Below are positions 32,360 to 32,717 of a stretch of DNA of 32,717 nt, in pieces. Position 1 is the stretch's first letter, and the number at the start of each line of letters is the position of its first letter. The DNA is from an uncultured Pseudomonadota bacterium (lineage in GTDB: Bacteria; Pseudomonadota; Gammaproteobacteria; Enterobacterales; Succinivibrionaceae), in the NCBI GenBank assembly GCA_900319705.1, contig ONPL01000011.1, positions 1-32,717 of the forward strand, written 5' to 3'. The notes under the pieces are model-generated. The model was not told where the DNA came from. It was given only the letters and a program-made list of their open reading frames with translations, and made no database searches. The position numbers and the translations under genes were made by a program.

Positions 32360-32717
32360 TTCTGTTTTTGCTCCTGTTTCAACAGTTGTTACAGCATTGA
32401 TCTTATCACATTCAACCTCCTTGAGCATCTTTTCATGACAGCAATCAACTATTTGAAAAATATATGCTACCTTTTAAAAATCACTCGTTACCTCCATTTC
32501 GCATGTACCGGTCATATGTTCAAGGTTCTTGTGGAAAAACACGGTATCAACGGGCAGTTGAGGCAGAAATAATAGATAACAGAACAGGAATAAGACCGTC
32601 AGTTAACCATAGTGAATTATAGCGAACCTGAAGAACTGACCATTGGCATCTCTGAACTGGATGACATTGAGAACAAAATAGATCTTGAAGTAATCTCTAA
32701 AGAGATTAACAGAAGAG
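32360..32717. other. Right-edge region upstream of luxS, unassigned
   Basis: About 358 bases. The luxS leader holds an orphan AAGGAGG (32416-32422) followed by ATG-TGA. Beyond it I find only short, conflicting open frames: a 45-codon plus-strand frame from the ATG at 32435, another of about 52 codons from 32464, and a plus-strand frame open from 32594 to the window edge (possible GTG start at 32612) with acidic residues such as ELDDIENKIDLEVISKE. None has a ribosome binding site or recognisable motif. The last could be the start of a gene beyond the edge. Confidence 0.3.

Noticed and set aside
32435..32572. 45-codon plus-strand open frame starting MTAINYLKNICYLL, read against luxS
   Set aside because: No Shine-Dalgarno sequence and it lies over the luxS leader; competing frames of similar length exist in the same stretch.

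Overview
The window reads as chromosomal DNA of an anaerobic or microaerophilic bacterium. It encodes an oxygen-sensitive type of formate dehydrogenase, most of a molybdenum cofactor (Moco) pathway with a ModABC molybdate transporter, and a large anaerobe-style cysteine/methionine sulfur cluster. A lipoprotein-type ModA and the chemoreceptor suit a Gram-negative, motile host. Several proteins (LuxS, CysK, the Rrf2 regulator) look like the types common in Firmicutes, so I leave the lineage open; a gut gammaproteobacterium such as a Succinivibrionaceae member is one guess. Nearly every gene is on the minus strand; only the Rrf2 regulator is clearly on the plus strand.

Layout. (1) 1-169: start of a DUF3737 protein running off the left edge, missed by simple ORF length cut-offs. 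(2) 486-5033: a two-gene formate dehydrogenase operon, a NuoF-FeS/GltD-like flavoprotein followed by a NuoG-headed catalytic subunit. (3) 5197-8313: mobA, moaC, moaA and a MoeA-like protein with a Cys-rich tail. (4) 8397-10214: an AT-rich AAA_14/DUF4143 ATPase gene inserted between Moco genes, with three 14-bp repeats at exact 34-bp spacing upstream and a strongly structured gap behind. (5) 10215-15583: tightly overlapping mobB, MOSC-MogA fusion, modA, modB, modC, moeA. (6) 15808-18764: metY-cysK divergent from an Rrf2 regulator. (7) 19051-25986: an eight-gene sulfur operon containing a family 2A (SrpI-type) encapsulin, its cysteine desulfurase cargo, serine acetyltransferase, two ubiquitin-like sulfur carriers (one fused to an E1-like enzyme and a rhodanese), a second E1-like enzyme, a JAMM protease and a TusA-like protein. 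(8) 26583-28404: a second MetY-type enzyme with a second JAMM protease, behind a near-consensus promoter. (9) 28680-32359: an isoprenylcysteine methyltransferase-like membrane protein, a chemoreceptor and luxS.

How the genes work together. modABC and the mob/moa/moe genes supply the Mo-bis(MGD) cofactor for the formate dehydrogenase. The sulfur part appears to join two systems: a protein shell that packages cysteine desulfurase (and, in characterised relatives, stores sulfur), and a protein-thiocarboxylate route to cysteine or homocysteine like CysO/MoeZ/Mec of Mycobacterium or HcyS/HcyF/HcyD/MetY of Wolinella. The parts needed are present: persulfide source, relay (TusA, rhodanese), carriers ending in or containing Gly-Gly, activating enzymes, PLP sulfhydrylases, proteases to free product or carrier, and serine acetyltransferase for O-acetylserine. 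LuxS at the far end produces homocysteine from S-ribosylhomocysteine. The encapsulin-thiocarboxylate combination is the main discovery candidate here.
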